Of a stretch of 21,581 nt of DNA, positions 1 through 7,844 are shown piece by piece. The position numbers and the translations under genes were made by a program. Under the pieces are notes generated by a model. The model saw only the letters and a list, made by a program, of their open reading frames with translations, was not told the DNA's origin and ran no database searches. Numbering within the stretch: position 1 is the stretch's first letter; every line of letters begins with the position of its first letter. Origin of the DNA: an uncultured Eubacteriales bacterium (GTDB lineage Bacteria > Bacillota > Clostridia > Oscillospirales > Oscillospiraceae). Location: the NCBI GenBank assembly GCA_900550585.1, contig URST01000030.1, forward strand, positions 1 through 21,581. Direction: 5' to 3'.

Positions 1-1060
1 TTTCGATGCGCTTGGGGGTGCTGCGCTGGCCGCGGATCAGGTCGCCGAACCGCTGCACCATCACGCCGCCGCCCAGCATGTTGGAAAGCCGGGCAATGCT
101 CTCGCCGTAGCCGTTGCTGTCCCGGAACGGCTCGGTGAAGTGCTTGGACACCAGCAGGGCGAAGTTGGTGTTCTCCGTGTGCATGGCCGGATCCTCGTAG
201 CTGTGGCCGTTGACGGTGACGATGCCATTGGTGTTCTCGTTGACCACCGCGCCCCGGGGATTCATGCAGAACGTGCGTACCTTGTCCTGATACTTCTCGG
301 TCTTGTAGACGATCTTGCTCTCGTACAGCTCGTCGGTGATGGGGGCAAACACCTCGGCGGGCAGCTCCACCCGGACGCCGATGTCCACCCGGTTGGACTT
401 GGTGGGGATGTCCAGCGCCTCGCACACGGACTCCATCCACTTGCTGCCGCTGCGGCCCACGGAGATGATGCACCTGCTGCCGCAGAACGTGCCCTTGTCC
501 GTCTCCGCCTCGTAGCCGCCGTCGGCCGTGACATGCAGCGCCTTCACCGGCGTCAGGAAGTGGAAGTCGATGTGGTCCTTCAGTCTGGTATACAGGTTCT
601 CCAGCACCTTGTAGTTGATGTCCGTGCCCAGATGGCGCACAGAGGCATCCAGCAGGTGCAGGTCGTTCTGCAGGCACAGGCGCTTGAAGCCGCTGTCCGC
701 CGTGGAGTACAGCTTTGTGCCGGCGCCGCCGCAGGCCACGTTGATCTCGTCCACATAGCGCATTAGCTCCATGGCCTTCTGCTTGCCGATGTACTCGTAC
801 AGGGTGCCGCCGAACTCGTTGGTCAGGTTGTACTTGCCGTCGGAGAAGGCGCCGGCGCCGCCGAAGCCGTTCATAATGGCGCAGGTCCTGCAGTGGATGC
901 AGGCCTTCACCTTGTCGCCGTCAATGGGACAGTGCCGCTTTTCCAGCGGATTGCCCGCCTCCAGCACCGCCACCTTCCACGCCGGTTTCCGCTGCATCAG
1001 CTCGTAGGCGGAGAAAATGCCGCCGGGGCCTGCGCCGATGATCAACACATCATATTTCAT
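1..1060 (-). CDS. FAD-dependent oxidoreductase of the COG2509 type, 5' part only (runs off the window)
   Basis: The 353 visible residues begin MKYDVLIIGAGPGGIFSA, an FAD/NAD-binding Rossmann dinucleotide motif (GAGPGG, residues 9-14) right at the N terminus. A Cys-rich stretch follows (CIHCRTC, about residues 54-60) leading into a GFGGAGAFSDGKYNL block, which I recognise as characteristic of the uncharacterised FAD-dependent dehydrogenases grouped as COG2509. A second FAD-contact stretch (CIISVGRSGS) lies mid-protein. Family members are, as I recall, about 460 aa, so roughly the last quarter lies beyond position 1. The start is ATG at 1060, with AAGGAGG about 10 nt upstream and a promoter at 1098-1126. 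Substrate and partner are unknown. The gene is divergent from thyA across a 151-bp gap, with no functional link evident. Confidence 0.85.
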   Translation of the reverse strand, partial: MKYDVLIIGAGPGGIFSAYELMQRKPAWKVAVLEAGNPLEKRHCPIDGDKVKACIHCRTCAIMNGFGGAGAFSDGKYNLTNEFGGTLYEYIGKQKAMELMRYVDEINVACGGAGTKLYSTADSGFKRLCLQNDLHLLDASVRHLGTDINYKVLENLYTRLKDHIDFHFLTPVKALHVTADGGYEAETDKGTFCGSRCIISVGRSGSKWMESVCEALDIPTKSNRVDIGVRVELPAEVFAPITDELYESKIVYKTEKYQDKVRTFCMNPRGAVVNENTNGIVTVNGHSYEDPAMHTENTNFALLVSKHFTEPFRDSNGYGESIARLSNMLGGGVMVQRFGDLIRGQRSTPKRIE

Positions 1061-1097
1061 CAGAAGAATACCTCCTTCACGTTTTGGACCAGCGTAC

Positions 1098-1126
1098 AGT
1101 ATACCCGAAAGGCCGGCGGGACACAA
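1098..1126 (-). promoter_or_regulatory. Sigma-A promoter of the FAD oxidoreductase gene
   Basis: Read on the minus strand, the -35 box TTGTGT (1121-1126) and -10 box TATACT (1098-1103) are separated by exactly 17 nt. The start codon is about 38 nt downstream of the -10 box. Confidence 0.7.
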
Positions 1127-1155
1127 TTTCTTTTTCCTTATCCCTCACATTTGTG

Positions 1156-1184
1156 TTTCCAATCGCCGCCGAATCTGGTACAAT
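1156..1184 (+). promoter_or_regulatory. Sigma-A promoter of the thyA-folA-recG operon
   Basis: A -35-like TTTCCA (1156-1161) and -10 TACAAT (1179-1184) have a 17-nt spacer. The thyA ATG lies 27 nt after the -10 box. The -35 is weak, the -10 good. It points away from the divergent promoter at 1098-1126. Confidence 0.6.
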
Positions 1185-1211
1185 GAGGAAAAACACACAG
1201 GGGGTACGCTT

Positions 1212-2042
1212 ATGAGCCGTGCAGACCAGATCTTCAAGGAAAATTGCCGCGACATCCTGCAAAACGGAGTGTGGGACACCGACCAGCAGGTGCGTCCCCA
1301 CTGGGAGGACGGTACGCCCGCCCACACCGTGAAGAAGTTCGGCATCGTCAACCGCTACGACCTGCGCCGGGAGTTTCCCATCCTCACCGTGCGCCGCACC
1401 TACTTCAAGACCTGCATCGACGAGCTGCTGTGGATCTGGCAGCAGAAGTCCAACAACATCCACGACCTGCGGGGCCATATCTGGGACAGCTGGGCCGATG
1501 AAAACGGCTCCATCGGCAAGGCCTACGGTTATCAGCTGGCGGTGAAGCACCAGTACCCCGAGGGGGAGATGGATCAGGTGGATCGGGTGCTGTACGATCT
1601 GAAGCACAACCCCGCCAGCCGCCGCATCCTCACCAATATCTACAACTTTCAGGATCTCCACGAGATGGCGCTGTATCCCTGCGCCTACTCCATGACCTTC
1701 AATGTCTCCGGCAACACCCTCAACGCCATCCTCAACCAGCGCAGCCAGGATATGCTGGCCGCCAACAACTGGAACGTGGTGCAGTACAGCGTGCTGGTAC
1801 ACATGATGGCCCAGGTGTCCGGTCTGGAGGCCGGCGAGCTGGTACACGTCATCGCCGACGCCCACATCTACGACCGCCATGTGCCCATCATCGAAAAGCT
1901 GCTGGAAAAGGACGAGCGTCCCGCCCCCCGGTTCGTGATGGACACATCCGTCACCGATTTCTATCAGTTCACCCGGGACAGCTTCTGGCTGGAGGGCTAC
2001 GACCCCCAGCCCTTTGACGACAAGATCCCCGTGGCCATTTAA
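1212..2042 (+). CDS. thyA: Thymidylate synthase, ThyA family (Bacillus ThyA/phi3T-like branch)
   Basis: Converts dUMP plus 5,10-methylene-tetrahydrofolate to dTMP and dihydrofolate in the cytoplasm. The 276-aa product has the ELLWIWQ block (71-77), catalytic Cys157 in LYPCAY, the dUMP phosphate-binding QRSQD (176-180), Asn188 in NNWNVVQY and His218/Tyr220 in DAHIY. It ends IPVAI, as ThyA proteins typically do. The active site is not E. coli-like: the usual PCHxxxQF is PCAYSMTF here, closer to the PCVY of B. subtilis ThyA as I recall it, and the WIWQ.KSN..HDL block also fits that branch. The ATG at 1212 was chosen because the longer upstream frame crosses the promoter and does not align with the family. 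The next gene, folA, recycles the dihydrofolate made here. Confidence 0.96.
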   Translation: MSRADQIFKENCRDILQNGVWDTDQQVRPHWEDGTPAHTVKKFGIVNRYDLRREFPILTVRRTYFKTCIDELLWIWQQKSNNIHDLRGHIWDSWADENGSIGKAYGYQLAVKHQYPEGEMDQVDRVLYDLKHNPASRRILTNIYNFQDLHEMALYPCAYSMTFNVSGNTLNAILNQRSQDMLAANNWNVVQYSVLVHMMAQVSGLEAGELVHVIADAHIYDRHVPIIEKLLEKDERPAPRFVMDTSVTDFYQFTRDSFWLEGYDPQPFDDKIPVAI

Positions 2043-2047
2043 GGAGG
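2041..2047 (+). promoter_or_regulatory. folA ribosome binding site overlapping the thyA stop codon
   Basis: AAGGAGG shares two bases with the TAA stop of thyA (2040-2042) and sits 7 nt before the folA ATG at 2055. A ribosome finishing thyA lies on the folA site, so ThyA and DHFR synthesis should be coupled. Confidence 0.8.
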
Positions 2048-2054
2048 AACGCCC

Positions 2055-2627
2055 ATGTACGCCATCGCAGCCGTAGACCAGCACTGGGGCATCGGGCGTG
2101 ACAACGCCCTGCTGTTCCGCATCCCCGCCGACATGCAGCGCTTCCGCACCCTGACGGCGGGCAAGACCGTCCTCATGGGCCGCAAAACGCTGCAGTCCCT
2201 GCCCGGCGGCAGGGGTCTGCCCGGCCGCCGCAACATCGTGCTCACCGGCGACCGCGGCTTCACCGCTGAAAACGCGGAGATCGTCCACTTCCCGGTGGAG
2301 GCGGTGTTCCAGGCCGGGGAGGATGCGTGGGTCATCGGCGGCGAGAGCATCTACCGCCGGTTCCTGCCGCTGTGCGACCGGGTGTATATCACGAAGATCT
2401 TTGCCGATGGCCATGCCGACGCCTTTTTCCCCGAGCTGGACAGTGATCCCCGGTGGCAGGCGGACAGCGAGAGTGAGGTCATGGAGTCGGACGGCCTGCG
2501 CTACCAGTTCGTGGAGTACGTCCCCGCCCCGCCGGAGGAGGACGCCCCCTTTGCCGCGGCGGAGCCGGCGCAGGAGCCGCCCCTCTTTGCCCCGCCCGCC
2601 GACTTCTCCGCGTTCAGCGGCTTTTGA
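2055..2627 (+). CDS. folA: Dihydrofolate reductase with a proline-rich C-terminal tail
   Basis: Reduces dihydrofolate to tetrahydrofolate with NADPH, closing the cycle opened by ThyA. Visible landmarks are WGIGRDN (11-17), LLFRIPADMQRF with the catalytic acidic residue Asp26, the NADPH-binding MGRKTLQSLP block, and VIGGESIYRRFLP followed by VYITKI. The usual Trp of LLWxIP (Trp22 in E. coli) is Phe21 here. The enzyme fold should be complete near residue 160. The remaining 30 or so residues are a low-complexity Pro/Ala/Glu tail (PPEEDAPFAAAEPAQEPP onwards) with no domain I recognise, giving 190 aa against the usual 160 or so. The gene is 12 nt after thyA and 4 nt before recG. Confidence 0.95.
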   Translation: MYAIAAVDQHWGIGRDNALLFRIPADMQRFRTLTAGKTVLMGRKTLQSLPGGRGLPGRRNIVLTGDRGFTAENAEIVHFPVEAVFQAGEDAWVIGGESIYRRFLPLCDRVYITKIFADGHADAFFPELDSDPRWQADSESEVMESDGLRYQFVEYVPAPPEEDAPFAAAEPAQEPPLFAPPADFSAFSGF

Positions 2628-2631
2628 CGCC

Positions 2632-4689
2632 ATGGCCGATCTGCACACCGACATCCGGTACATCAAGGGCATCGGCGAGACGCGGGCCAAGGCTCTGCAG
2701 AAGCTGGGTATCGCCACGCTGGAGGACCTGCTGTCCTACTTCCCCCGCCGTTGGGAGGACCGGACGCTGACGCGGCCCATCCGGGAGCTGGCGCTGGGCG
2801 AATACGCCTGCGTCCGGGCCATGCTGGCAGGCGATCCCACCGCCAGCCGCATCGCCGGAGGCCGCACGCTGGTAAAGGTGCGGGCCGTGGACGACAGCGG
2901 CACGCTGGACGTGGCCTTTTTCAACCAGGACTACCGGAAAACCAGTCTCCACAAGGGGGAGACGTATATCTTCTACGGCAGGGTGGAGGGCGACCTGCTG
3001 CGCCGCCGCATGACCAACCCGCTGCTGGAGCCGGAGGGGCGGCAGCTGCTGACGGGGCGCATCATGCCCATCTATCCCCTGACCGCCGGCGTCAGCCAGA
3101 CCATGCTGGCCAGAGCCATGCGGCAGGGACTGGACGCCTGCCGCGACCTGCTGCCGGACGTGCTGCCCGATGAGGTGCGGCAGGCCCATCACCTGTGCTA
3201 CACCGGCTACGCCTACGAGAACATCCACTTCCCCGACTCACCGGAGGCGCTGGACATCGCCCGCCGCCGTCTGGTGTTCGAGGAGCTTTTCGTACTGGCC
3301 TGCGGCCTGCAGCTGCTGCGCTCCCGCCGGGAGACGGGCAGCGGCCCCGCCTGTGAGAACGTGAGCCTCGCGCCGTTTTATGACGCCCTGCCCTTCGCCC
3401 TCACCGGCGCCCAGCGCCGTGCCGTGGAGCAGGCGGTGTCCGACATGACCTCGGGCCGCCCCATGAACCGCCTGTGTCAGGGCGATGTGGGCAGCGGCAA
3501 GACCATGGTGGCGGCGGCCTGCGTCTGGTTCGCCGCCCAGAGCGGCTGGCAGTCGGCGCTGATGGCTCCCACGGAGATCCTGGCCCGCCAGCACCATGAG
3601 AACCTGACGCCGCTGTTTGCCCGGTTCGGCCTGCACTGCGCCCTGCTCACCGGCTCCACCCGGGTCAGGGAGCGCCGCGCCATTCTGGCCGGTCTGGCCG
3701 ACGGCACCATTGACCTGTGCATCGGCACCCACGCCCTGCTGACGGGGGACGTGCAGTATGCCCGGCTGGGGCTGGTCATCACCGACGAGCAGCACCGCTT
3801 CGGCGTGAGCCAGCGGGCGGCGCTGTCCAAAAAGGCCGACTCGCCCCACATGCTGGTGCTGTCCGCCACCCCCATCCCCCGGACGCTGGCCCTCATCATC
3901 TACGGTGATCTGGATGTGTCCGTCATCGACGAGCTGCCCCCCGGGCGGCAGAAGGTGGGCACCTTCGCCGTGGGGGAGAAATACCGCCAGCGGCTGAACG
4001 CCTTCATCCGCAAACAGGTGGACGAGGGCCATCAGGTGTTCATCGTCTGTCCGCTGGTGGCGGAGGAGGACGACCAGCTGCCTGACGAGCGCAAGGCTGT
4101 CACGGCCTACGCCGAAAAGCTGCGCAGGGAGGTGTTCCCCGACCTGCGCATCGCCGTGCTTCACGGCCGCATGAAGTCCAGGGAAAAGGAGGCGGTCATG
4201 GCCGCCTTTGCCGCCGGAGACAGTGACATTCTGGTGTCCACCACCGTGGTGGAGGTGGGCGTGGACGTGCCCAACGCCAATTTGATGGTGGTGGAGAACG
4301 CCGAGCGCTTCGGCCTCAGCCAGCTCCACCAGCTCCGGGGCCGCGTGGGCCGGGGCAGCGCCAAGAGCTGGTGCGTCCTGCTGTCCGACAGCGACAATGA
4401 GGACACCCGCCGCCGTCTGAAGGTGCTGACGGAGACCAACGACGGCTTCCGCATCTCCGAGGAGGACCTGAAACTCCGCGGCCCCGGCGACTTCTTCGGC
4501 CAGCGGCAGCACGGTCTGCCCGCCCTGAAGGCCGCCGACCTCAGCTGCGACATGCGGCTGCTGGACGAGGCCCAGTCCGCCGCGCGGGATCTGCTGGCCC
4601 GCGACCCGGCGCTGACGGATCCCGCCCACGCCCCGCTGCACCGGCGCATCGACCGGCTGTTCGCGGTGAACGAGGGCGGCCTGAACTGA
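2632..4689 (+). CDS. recG: ATP-dependent DNA helicase RecG
   Basis: RecG remodels stalled replication forks and Holliday junctions. The 685-aa product has the family's usual length. The N terminus carries the helix-hairpin-like KGIGETRAKALQKLGI and the OB-fold wedge domain (roughly 50-150). Helicase motifs follow in order: Walker A GDVGSGKT (284-291), the DEQH box (385-388), SATPIPRT (411-418), TTVVEVGVDVPNA and QLRGRVGRG (567-575). The C-terminal LRGPGDFFGQRQHGLP block is RecG-specific. The ATG at 2632 is only 4 nt after the folA stop and has no good Shine-Dalgarno sequence, so translation probably depends on coupling from folA. The longer upstream frame overlaps folA and has no family similarity. 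Confidence 0.97.
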   Translation: MADLHTDIRYIKGIGETRAKALQKLGIATLEDLLSYFPRRWEDRTLTRPIRELALGEYACVRAMLAGDPTASRIAGGRTLVKVRAVDDSGTLDVAFFNQDYRKTSLHKGETYIFYGRVEGDLLRRRMTNPLLEPEGRQLLTGRIMPIYPLTAGVSQTMLARAMRQGLDACRDLLPDVLPDEVRQAHHLCYTGYAYENIHFPDSPEALDIARRRLVFEELFVLACGLQLLRSRRETGSGPACENVSLAPFYDALPFALTGAQRRAVEQAVSDMTSGRPMNRLCQGDVGSGKTMVAAACVWFAAQSGWQSALMAPTEILARQHHENLTPLFARFGLHCALLTGSTRVRERRAILAGLADGTIDLCIGTHALLTGDVQYARLGLVITDEQHRFGVSQRAALSKKADSPHMLVLSATPIPRTLALIIYGDLDVSVIDELPPGRQKVGTFAVGEKYRQRLNAFIRKQVDEGHQVFIVCPLVAEEDDQLPDERKAVTAYAEKLRREVFPDLRIAVLHGRMKSREKEAVMAAFAAGDSDILVSTTVVEVGVDVPNANLMVVENAERFGLSQLHQLRGRVGRGSAKSWCVLLSDSDNEDTRRRLKVLTETNDGFRISEEDLKLRGPGDFFGQRQHGLPALKAADLSCDMRLLDEAQSAARDLLARDPALTDPAHAPLHRRIDRLFAVNEGGLN

Positions 4690-4696
4690 ACAACGC

Positions 4697-4740
4697 AAAA
4701 AAACGGACGGAGCGCCTTGCGGCGTTCCGTCCGTTTTAAT
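4697..4740. terminator. Bidirectional intrinsic terminator after recG
   Basis: Stem arms 4701-4716 (AAACGGACGGAGCGCC) and 4721-4736 pair over 16 positions, with one G-U wobble and a TTGC loop. On the plus strand a TTTTA tail ends the thyA-folA-recG transcript. On the minus strand a seven-T tail (4697-4703) follows, so the stronger termination is for transcripts arriving from the right, such as the candidate RNA starting near 4824. Confidence 0.9.
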
Positions 4741-4824
4741 GCCGGGCAAAAGGGGGGTGCCCGACAGGGGGAAGAGCAAATTCCGAAGCGCGTCACACAC
4801 CAACCCGGCGCATCACTATGCTTC
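4697..4824 (-). ncRNA. Candidate small RNA (about 128 nt) between recG and uvrC
   Basis: A near-consensus minus-strand promoter (4831-4859) is followed about 120 nt later by a hairpin with a seven-T tail. No ORF of useful length or ribosome site lies between; the first ATG gives only four codons. The predicted RNA has an internal hairpin with arms 4758-4766 and 4740-4748 (nine pairs, one wobble) and a C-rich CCCCCCUUU loop, plus an apparently unpaired CUUCCCCCU stretch (about 4767-4775). C-rich loops in some Firmicutes sRNAs pair with Shine-Dalgarno sequences, so a translational regulator is possible. I found no SRP (GGAAGCAG), tmRNA or 6S signature. It could instead be a cryptic promoter. 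Ends are inferred. Confidence 0.5.
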
Positions 4825-4830
4825 TTGCAT

Positions 4831-4859
4831 ATTGTACTGCAAGGTTTTTTTCTTGTCAA
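4831..4859 (-). promoter_or_regulatory. Near-consensus sigma-A promoter facing away from uvrC
   Basis: On the minus strand the perfect -35 TTGACA (4854-4859) and -10 TACAAT (4831-4836) are 17 nt apart, with an A-tract in the spacer. It is the best promoter in the window, yet points toward the 3' end of recG, where there is no minus-strand gene. It is the basis for the candidate RNA at 4697-4824. Confidence 0.75.
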
Positions 4860-4933
4860 CGTTTTTCGACAGATAATTTTTCCTTTTTCTGACACTTTTT
4901 TCTCGCCGTCCCACCGTCCCCCGCGTCCCCCAC

Positions 4934-4962
4934 TTGCCTGCCCTGCCCCGCCGTGCTATACT
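4934..4962 (+). promoter_or_regulatory. Sigma-A promoter of uvrC
   Basis: TTGCCT (4934-4939), a 17-nt spacer and TATACT (4957-4962). The uvrC ATG lies 32 nt after the -10 box, with AGGGAGGTG at 4981-4989. No SOS (LexA) box was noticed. Confidence 0.75.
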
Positions 4963-4994
4963 GGGAAAAACGCATTCCGCAGGGAGGTGCCGCC

Positions 4995-6836
4995 ATGACA
5001 AAGGACGAGCTGCGCGCCAAGGCCAACGAGCTGCCGCTGCTGCCCGGCGTCTATCTGATGATGGACAAAACGGGGCAGGTCATCTATGTGGGCAAGGCCA
5101 AAAAACTGAAAAACCGGGTGAGCCAGTACTTTCAGGACACCGCCTCCCACAACGGCAAGACCCGCCGCATGGTGTCCCAGGTAGACCGGTTCGACACCAT
5201 CATCGTCCGCTCGGAGTTCGAGGCCCTCATTCTGGAGAACTCCCTCATCAAGCGGCACATGCCCCGCTACAACATCCTGCTGAAGGACGACAAGGGCTAC
5301 CCCTTCGTCCGGCTGGACGAGCGATCCGCCTATCCCCGGTTCTCGCTGGTGACCCGCCCCGCCCAGGACGGCGCCCGGTACTTCGGCCCCTTCGGCGGCC
5401 GCAGCGAGACGCGGCAGGCCATCGACGCGGTGTGCGCCGCCCTGCGGCTGCCCACCTGCTCCCGCCGGTTCCCCCAGGACATCGGCAGGGAGCGCCCCTG
5501 CCTCAACCACCACATCGGCCGGTGCGACGGCTTCTGCCGCCCCGACGGCCCGGACGCCGATGAATACCGCCGCCGCATCGCCCAGGCGGTGCGGCTGTTC
5601 GAGGGACGGCTGCGGCAGGTGACGGCGGAGCTGACCGCCCAGATGAACGACGCCGCCGAGGCGCTGGACTTCGAACGGGCCGCCGCCCTGCGGGACCAGG
5701 TGCGGGCGCTGTCGGTGCTGTCCAAGAACCAGAAGGTCATCGCCGGCATCTGCGCCGACACCGACGTGTGGGGCGTGTACACCGGCCCCGCCCGGGCCGG
5801 CTGCGCCGTACTGCACATCGAAAACGGCGACCTGCTGGGCCGGCGGGTGGAGGTGCTGCCCGCCGCCGAGGATGACGCCGCGCTGCTGGACGCCGTGGTG
5901 ACGCAGTACTATCTTGACCGGGAGCTGCTGCCCCGGGAGATCCTGCTGCCCCTGCCGGTGGAGGACATGGACACCCTGTCCGCCCTGCTGACGGAGCGCT
6001 GCGGCCACGCCGTCACCCTCCGTGTGCCCCAGCGGGGCCAGCGCCGGGAACTGCTGGACATCGCCTGCCGCAACGCCCGTGAGGAGGTGGAGCGCGTCAC
6101 CTCCGATGCCGAGCGCACTGCCGGCACCCTCCGGCTCCTGCAGGAGCTGGCGGGCCTGCCGGTGCCTCCCCGCCGCATGGAGAGCTACGACATCTCCCAC
6201 ACCGGCGGCGCCGACCAGGTGGCCAGCATGGTGGTGTTCGTGGACGGCCGTCCCCTGAAGCGGGACTACCGCCGTTTCCAGATCAAAACCTGTGACGGCG
6301 CCGACGACTACGGCGCCATGGCGGAGGTGCTGGAGCGCCGGTTCCTCCGGTATCTGGACGGCGACGAGAAATTTGCCCCTCTCCCCGACCTGCTGCTCAT
6401 CGACGGCGGCGTGCAGCACGCCCGCGTGGCCGAGGAGGTGCTCTCGAAGCTGCACCTGTCCGTGCCCGTGCTGGGCATGGTGAAGGACGACCGCCACCGC
6501 ACCCGCGCGCTGGTCACAGCCGCCGGGATGGAGATCGGCATCCAGACGCCCCCCGCCCTGTTCGCCCTCATCGGCCGCGTGCAGGAGGAGGTGCACCGCT
6601 TCGCCATCACCTACCACCACCAGAAACACGCTAAAAACGCCTACCGCTCCCAGCTGGACGGCATCCCCGGCGTGGGGGAGGCCCGGAAAAAGCTGCTCCT
6701 GCAGCGGTTCGGCACCGTAAAGGCCGTCCGGGCCGCGGAGCTTCTCCAGCTGGAGGAGGTGCTGCCCCGGCCCGCCGCCCGGGCCGTCTATGACCATTTC
6801 CACAGGGCGGACGCCCCAAAGGAGGACACCCCATGA
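4995..6836 (+). CDS. uvrC: UvrABC excinuclease subunit C
   Basis: UvrC makes the 3' and 5' incisions beside a lesion in nucleotide excision repair after loading by UvrA/UvrB. The 613-aa product begins with the GIY-YIG nuclease (PGVYLMMDKTGQVIYVGKAK, about 17-36) and continues through SEFEALILENSLIK. A Cys-containing CLNHHIGRCDGFC stretch follows. The UvrB-interacting UVR motif (ALDFERAAALRDQ) starts at residue 223. The RNase H-like second nuclease shows ESYDISHTGG and LLLIDGGVQHA, and a helix-hairpin-helix (GIPGVGEARKKLL, from 556) closes the protein. The ATG at 4995 follows a strong ribosome site. The TGA stop overlaps the next ATG (ATGA). Confidence 0.97.
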   Translation: MTKDELRAKANELPLLPGVYLMMDKTGQVIYVGKAKKLKNRVSQYFQDTASHNGKTRRMVSQVDRFDTIIVRSEFEALILENSLIKRHMPRYNILLKDDKGYPFVRLDERSAYPRFSLVTRPAQDGARYFGPFGGRSETRQAIDAVCAALRLPTCSRRFPQDIGRERPCLNHHIGRCDGFCRPDGPDADEYRRRIAQAVRLFEGRLRQVTAELTAQMNDAAEALDFERAAALRDQVRALSVLSKNQKVIAGICADTDVWGVYTGPARAGCAVLHIENGDLLGRRVEVLPAAEDDAALLDAVVTQYYLDRELLPREILLPLPVEDMDTLSALLTERCGHAVTLRVPQRGQRRELLDIACRNAREEVERVTSDAERTAGTLRLLQELAGLPVPPRRMESYDISHTGGADQVASMVVFVDGRPLKRDYRRFQIKTCDGADDYGAMAEVLERRFLRYLDGDEKFAPLPDLLLIDGGVQHARVAEEVLSKLHLSVPVLGMVKDDRHRTRALVTAAGMEIGIQTPPALFALIGRVQEEVHRFAITYHHQKHAKNAYRSQLDGIPGVGEARKKLLLQRFGTVKAVRAAELLQLEEVLPRPAARAVYDHFHRADAPKEDTP

Positions 6837-7795
6837 GATACTACGCCACCCTCGGCCCCGCCTGCTGTGAAGTGTCCGCGCTGTGCGCCCTGCTGCGCCG
6901 GGGCATCACCGGCTTTCGGCTCAACCTGTCCCACACGCCGCTGGCGGCGCGGACGGACTGGATCGCCGCCCTCCATGACGCGGAGCGGCAGACGGGTCTG
7001 TCTGCCCAGCTGATGATCGACCTCCGCGGCCCGGAGGTGCGCATCGGCGCACTGCCCGCCCCCCTGCCGCTGGCGGAGGGCGGCACGGTGACGCTGGGTG
7101 CGGACATCCCCGTGGAGGCGGACGTGCTGGCGGCGCTGCGCCCCGGCATGACCGTGCTGCTGGATGACGGCGCCATGGCGCTGACCGTGCTGCATGGCGG
7201 CGCGTGCCGCGTCACCCGGGGCGGCGTCCTCACCGGTCACAAGAGCCTGACACCGGAGGGTATCGACCTCCGCCGTCCCGCCCTGTGTCAGGCCGATCTT
7301 GCCGATCTGGCGCTGGCGGCGGAGCTGGGCGTCGGCGCCGTCATGCAGCCCTTCGTCCGCAGCGCCGACGATCTCCGCACCGTCCGGCGCGCCATGGCGG
7401 CGTGCGGCCTGGCCCACGGCGAGCTGTTCGCCAAGGTGGAAAACCGGGTCGGGCTGGACACGCTGCCGGACTGGATGGACCTGTGCGGCGTGGTGACCAT
7501 CGCCCGGGGCGATCTGGGCAGCAGCCTGCCGCTGGAGCAGCTGCCCGCCGCCCAGAAACGCATCGCCGCCCTGTGCCGCAGCCGCCAAAAGCCCTTTCTG
7601 GTGGTGACCCAGCTGCTCCACAGCATGATCGACCACCCCGCTCCCACCCGGGCGGAGGTGCTGGACATCTACAACGCTGTGCTGGACGGCGCGGACTGCC
7701 TGATGCTCACCGGCGAGACGGCCCAGGGCCGTTACCCGCTGGAAGCGGCGGACTGGCTCCTCCGCGTGGCCCGCGAGGCGGAAAAAGCTCTTTAG
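6833..7795 (+). CDS. Pyruvate kinase-like protein lacking the C-terminal domain
   Basis: At 320 aa this is much shorter than normal pyruvate kinase (about 470-590 aa). The barrel (A) domain is clear: RLNLSH (Arg29, Asn31, Ser33), IDLRGPEVR (Asp63), KVENRVG (Lys201, Glu203), ARGDLG (Asp227), TQLLHSM (Thr259) and LTGETAQGRYPLEA. These match the catalytic, metal and K+ ligands of known pyruvate kinases. The B domain between about 70 and 150 looks shortened, and the protein stops where the allosteric C domain would begin. It may be an unregulated minimal pyruvate kinase or a paralogue acting on another substrate. ATGA overlap with uvrC and AAAGGAGG at 6818-6825 imply co-expression. No frameshift is visible downstream; a terminator follows at once. 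Confidence 0.85.
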   Translation: MRYYATLGPACCEVSALCALLRRGITGFRLNLSHTPLAARTDWIAALHDAERQTGLSAQLMIDLRGPEVRIGALPAPLPLAEGGTVTLGADIPVEADVLAALRPGMTVLLDDGAMALTVLHGGACRVTRGGVLTGHKSLTPEGIDLRRPALCQADLADLALAAELGVGAVMQPFVRSADDLRTVRRAMAACGLAHGELFAKVENRVGLDTLPDWMDLCGVVTIARGDLGSSLPLEQLPAAQKRIAALCRSRQKPFLVVTQLLHSMIDHPAPTRAEVLDIYNAVLDGADCLMLTGETAQGRYPLEAADWLLRVAREAEKAL

Positions 7796-7800
7796 CTCCC

Positions 7801-7842
7801 ACAAAAAAAGGAACGCACCCACAGGTGCGTTCCTTTTTTTGT
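7801..7842. terminator. Bidirectional terminator between converging genes
   Basis: A perfect 19-bp stem (7801-7819 with 7824-7842, core GGAACGCACC) encloses a CACA loop. The A- and T-tracts at the stem base provide a tail in both directions. It ends the uvrC transcript and the tetR-surface protein transcript, whose stop codon is at 7845-7847. Confidence 0.93.
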
Positions 7843-7844
7843 GC

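Noticed and set aside
1077..2717. 546-codon minus-strand frame over thyA and folA
   Set aside because: Antisense shadow of two certain genes in GC-rich DNA, where stop codons are rare on the opposite strand; its protein is Val/His/Gly-biased with no family features.
3238..4803. Minus-strand frames over recG reaching into the recG-uvrC gap
   Set aside because: They start inside the candidate sRNA or terminator region, have no Shine-Dalgarno sequence and mirror recG codons.
4697..4824. Candidate sRNA as SRP RNA, 6S RNA or tmRNA
   Set aside because: No GGAAGCAG-type SRP tetraloop region, no long 6S-like closing stem with central bubble, and too short for tmRNA.
4956..6803. 615-codon minus-strand frame over uvrC
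   Set aside because: Mirror of a full-length uvrC with all motifs; no ribosome site and biased composition.
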